Source: Candidatus Riflebacteria bacterium HGW-Riflebacteria-2 (lineage in GTDB: Bacteria > Muiribacteriota > Ozemobacteria > Ozemobacterales > Ozemobacteraceae). From it: 64,000 bases of DNA. The position numbers were made by a program, and so were the translations under genes. The first letter of the stretch is position 1. Every line of letters begins with the position of its first letter. Positions 61,828 to 64,000 of this stretch are shown here, piece after piece. The stretch covers positions 32,596 to 96,595 of the forward strand of contig PGYA01000015.1 of NCBI GenBank assembly GCA_002839435.1, given 5' to 3'. The notes below the pieces were generated by a model that made no database searches, was not told where the DNA came from, and was given only the letters and a program-made list of their open reading frames with translations.

Positions 61828-62091
61828 TTGTATATTAACGGGGTGACAAAATTAACGAGTCAACTCAGCGCATATCACGGAGCTCTGGTCGCCACAAAAA
61901 CTTGGCTGACCAGACAGGAAGCTGCTGATTATCTCGGTGTTTCTGTGTCAATGATTGACAGACAGCTGCGCCACACAATTCCTACCTACCAAGTTGTGAA
62001 GGGTGGCAAAGCATATCTATTCAAACGTGACGACCTCGACTCGCTGGTTGAGGGTAACCGCGTAGGGCCAGATGAAGAATTCTTCATCTGA
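61828..62091 (+). CDS. Excisionase-type helix-turn-helix protein
   Basis: 87 aa from TTG 61828 or about 82 aa from GTG 61843; both lie within or just after the probable -10, so the exact start is uncertain. Core WLTRQEAADYLGVSVSMIDRQLRHTIPTYQVVKGGKAYLFKRDDLDSLV is the MerR-like 'excisionase/HTH_17' fold used by Xis proteins and plasmid regulators. Followed by the ParB-like gene after 42 nt, with a tRNA-like element 400 nt upstream, the arrangement of an integrative element. Confidence 0.82.
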   Translation: MYINGVTKLTSQLSAYHGALVATKTWLTRQEAADYLGVSVSMIDRQLRHTIPTYQVVKGGKAYLFKRDDLDSLVEGNRVGPDEEFFI

Positions 62092-62133
62092 GAACAGCTT
62101 TTCGACAACTCAACAAACATAGGAGATTTAAAA

Positions 62134-63210
62134 ATGACCACAAGAATCTTTGAGCGCAGAGACGCTCGGAACCTGATCAATGCTGGCAATAGTGCAGGCC
62201 ATCAAGCCGATGGCGTAATTGTCATGAATACAGAGGATCTCGTTGATGCCATGCCTCCTTGGGGAACTCTACGAGAAGAATATGACTATGAAACAATTCA
62301 ACTGCGCAGCGAGATTCCAGTGGCGGATAGACAGCTAGTTGAACTTGCAGACTGTCCAGCCTGTCCTCCAATACACATGAAAGTGATTGATGGCAATTAC
62401 TTTTTGCTTGCTGCAGAACACAATGCAGAAGAAACGGTAAGGTGTAAACTTACCAAGGTTTCAAATGAGGAAGAAGCCTTTTCGCTTGCAGTTACTCGAA
62501 ATTGCCGACATGGACAGCCACTTACAAAGGATGAGCTGAGAGAAATAGTCAGACAACTTTCTGGATATGGATGGAACCAGGTAAAAATCGCGAAACAACT
62601 TGGAATAAGTCAGGCAGGCGTGAGCAGGCTGATAACGCCGCCAAAACCTGTGCCCAAGCCAGATTCACCTTCAACAAAACGCGCCTCAGCCGCATGCAGT
62701 CAGGCAGCGGAAAAGGTCCCATCGACAGAATTGCCACCAGAAGTGCTGACAGTTATTGGGATGAGTGGCAATGTCACCAAAGATAGCTTTTTGCAAAAAA
62801 TATTGGGAATTGCCACTTCGGTCAAAGCTGACCAATCGAAAAAATGGGCGTGCAAAGCAGTTGAAAAGCTATTTGCTTTGATCGCCGAGCTACAAAAACC
62901 GACACCGAACAATAACCCGGATGACGATTCGGACGAAATCGATGAGCCTGATGACGATTCAGATAGAACCGACGATCCGGCCGACGATTCAGATATAATA
63001 GACGATTCAGACGACAGTTCGGACGAAAGCGATTTGATAACAGACTGCGATGGGTCAACACAAGATCAAGGTGCCCGTAGGATCGAAGAGCCCGGAGGAC
63101 CCAGTAAATTGGGCGAGCTTACAGGCCGTGCAGATTCTGGAGAAAATAGAGCAGAAGGACTGTCAACGCTTGAGCAACCACCAGGTCTGCAAAATATTCA
63201 AACTGAATAA
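62134..63210 (+). CDS. ParB-like DNA-binding protein with Asp/Ser-rich tail
   Basis: 358 aa, TAGGAG 9 nt before the ATG. Residues about 50-125 have a ParB/Srx-like sequence (PVADRQLVEL, IDGNYFLLAAEHNAEETVRC, EEAFSLAVTRNCRHGQPLTKDE); residues about 145-170 hold the helix-turn-helix WNQVKIAKQLGISQAGVSRLI. After about residue 265 the chain becomes a repeat of DDDSDEID, DDDSDRTD, DDSDIIDDSDDSSDES. The last 55 residues look like out-of-frame sequence, while another frame (63050) is protein-like. Probably a partition or regulatory protein of a mobile element. Confidence 0.7.
   Translation: MTTRIFERRDARNLINAGNSAGHQADGVIVMNTEDLVDAMPPWGTLREEYDYETIQLRSEIPVADRQLVELADCPACPPIHMKVIDGNYFLLAAEHNAEETVRCKLTKVSNEEEAFSLAVTRNCRHGQPLTKDELREIVRQLSGYGWNQVKIAKQLGISQAGVSRLITPPKPVPKPDSPSTKRASAACSQAAEKVPSTELPPEVLTVIGMSGNVTKDSFLQKILGIATSVKADQSKKWACKAVEKLFALIAELQKPTPNNNPDDDSDEIDEPDDDSDRTDDPADDSDIIDDSDDSSDESDLITDCDGSTQDQGARRIEEPGGPSKLGELTGRADSGENRAEGLSTLEQPPGLQNIQTE
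62918..63031 (+). repeat. Imperfect tandem repeat encoding Asp/Ser
   Basis: Repeats of GACGATTCRGA separated by 6-20 nt within the ParB-like gene, giving the acidic tail. Confidence 0.6.
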
Positions 63211-63277
63211 GAGCTACATCTGTAGGCAACTCAAAGTTATCGTTTCTTGCAAAAAAACTGAACACTTGACTAGCTGA
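63050..63277 (+). CDS. Small helix-turn-helix-like protein overlapping the ParB-like gene, or its displaced C-terminus
   Basis: 75 codons in another frame than the ParB-like gene, overlapping its last 160 nt. NWASLQAVQILEKIEQ and RLSNHQVCKIFKLNKSYICRQLKVI read like two helices plus a DNA-binding helix-turn-helix, and are more protein-like than the ParB frame there. No ribosome site precedes ATG 63050. It may be a separate overlapping gene or, after a frameshift, the true C-terminal domain. Confidence 0.35.
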   Translation: MGQHKIKVPVGSKSPEDPVNWASLQAVQILEKIEQKDCQRLSNHQVCKIFKLNKSYICRQLKVIVSCKKTEHLTS

Positions 63278-63628
63278 ACTTTCTGGTGGCAACAGCCATT
63301 TGATTGTTCTAAACAGATAACACAACCGTAATCAGCCTATAGCCAGGCACACAGCATGGCTGGCTATAGGAATGGTTTCGCACACCAAATTTACAAGGAG
63401 GATAACAGCTAAAAAACAGATTATTACAGCCTCAATAGGCATGCAGATGTCCGAGTATGAGTAAATCGACGTATGGGTTCAAGCCAACCACGGCTGGATC
63501 AGATGAAAAGCTTTTTACCTGACCTTACAGTTTTTTGACAACTAAATGTTCTTATCCTTACGCAGAGCCTTAAAGGTTTTTCACCGAAAAACTTCGCTTT
63601 GCGACAAAACAAATGAAATGGAGTTTTT
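63278..63628. other. Region without a complete gene; inverted repeat and orphan ribosome site
   Basis: CCTATAGCCAG (63336-63346) and CTGGCTATAGG (63360-63370) form a perfect 11-bp inverted repeat. At about 63400 AAGGAGGATAACAGCTAAAAAAC looks like a Shine-Dalgarno followed by a frame (ITAKKQIITASIGM...) that lacks a start codon and stops after 20 codons, perhaps a decayed small gene. Nothing else is recognisable. Confidence 0.45.
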
Positions 63629-64000
63629 ATGAAAAAAGTTAAAAAAGGCAGAAATGCCACAAATTCAAAAATTACAGGGCTATTGGCCCAGAAAAAAGGC
63701 AGGAGCGCAGTTACTATGAAGACTTCACCATTAACCCCGGAGGAACACTATAACATGATGACAGATATCGATGTTACAGAGCCGGTAACTCCGACGATGA
63801 AAGAGGACAATCCCATCACACAAGCTTTCTGCGCAGCAATTTCTGACGGAATAGAATCTGTAGAAGACTTCTATGTCGCCATTAAGGAGGCCTGTGGACA
63901 AATTGAAAATCTGGCCTTCAAGTTCAAGCTGCTAGACGACATCAAAAAAGCTTACAAGTCAAGCAATGCAGTGTTTCTACCCAAGAGCAAGCTTCTTAAA
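63629..64000 (+). CDS. Unknown protein, N-terminal part (runs off the window)
   Basis: 124 codons open to the window end. ATG 63629 follows TGGAG by 5 nt. Basic start MKKVKKGRNATNSKI, then an acidic stretch DIDVTEPVTPTMKEDNPITQAFCAAISDGIESVEDFY and a helical part (ENLAFKFKLLDDIKKAYKSS). No family recognised; same mobile segment as the ParB-like gene. Other starts (e.g. ATG 63716) are possible. Confidence 0.5.
   Translation, partial: MKKVKKGRNATNSKITGLLAQKKGRSAVTMKTSPLTPEEHYNMMTDIDVTEPVTPTMKEDNPITQAFCAAISDGIESVEDFYVAIKEACGQIENLAFKFKLLDDIKKAYKSSNAVFLPKSKLLK

Overview
The window is a 64 kb piece of a diderm bacterial chromosome of about 45-50% G+C by eye. Lipoproteins with clear lipoboxes, a beta-barrel ending in Phe, many secreted repeat proteins (ankyrin, WG, InlB-type, TPR) and two loci of minor type IV pilin-like proteins point to a deep-branching, surface-protein-rich lineage. 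Candidatus Riflebacteria/Ozemobacteria is my best guess; this is an inference, since no rRNA or standard marker gene is present.

Layout. 1-9.9 kb: the end of a STAS protein, then a minor-pilin locus (a PilX-like protein, a HEAT-repeat membrane protein, four prepilins, an Ala/Gly-rich exported protein, and a second PilX-like protein that carries a biotinyl/lipoyl-like barrel). 9.9-12.5 kb: a FecR-domain lipoprotein divergent from a CHASE2-SpoIIE phosphatase. 12.5-15.7 kb: proC-proB-proA, the complete glutamate-to-proline pathway. 15.7-19.1 kb: a small membrane protein, a DUF1538 gene broken at a C8 tract, and a divergent sodium:solute symporter with a structured leader. 19-22 kb: a TPR secreted protein, a secreted protein with DnaJ-type zinc knuckles, and tRNA-Ala(CGC). 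22-35 kb: a large unknown membrane protein, a tRNA-Ser(CGA) with a mispaired T stem, a ligase/peptidase fusion followed by an acetylpolyamine amidohydrolase-like enzyme, a tRNA-Ala copy with no T arm, an ankyrin protein, and a canonical tRNA-Ser(CGA). 35-37.3 kb: two tandem RlaP-type nucleotidyltransferases and three tandem CTAGA palindromes. 37.3-43.5 kb: an outer-membrane barrel plus two adhesin-like lipoproteins in one operon, a WG-repeat protein and a membrane protein. 43.5-48.7 kb: an ECF sigma operon whose third gene is frameshifted, and a second minor-pilin operon that starts with a PilX-OmpA fusion. 48.9-53 kb: an exported ankyrin protein, a beta-lactamase-fold hydrolase and a DUF3592 protein.

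53-64 kb is accessory. Two near-identical 34-bp elements resembling a degenerate tRNA 3' end (53.1 and 61.4 kb) each sit beside mobile or foreign remnants: a Fic C-terminal fragment next to the first, and excisionase-like and ParB-like genes next to the second. Between them lie a DUF1566 protein, a five-repeat InlB-type lipoprotein, a duplicated-domain secreted protein, an IS21 istA fragment and a WG-repeat protein.

The points most worth following up are: (i) tRNA-Ser and tRNA-Ala paralogues that are both altered only in the T arm and that flank the ligase-peptidase/deacylase operon; (ii) pilin-like proteins fused to an OmpA domain or a lipoyl-like barrel; (iii) the structured leader of the symporter; and (iv) the tandem CTAGA palindromes.
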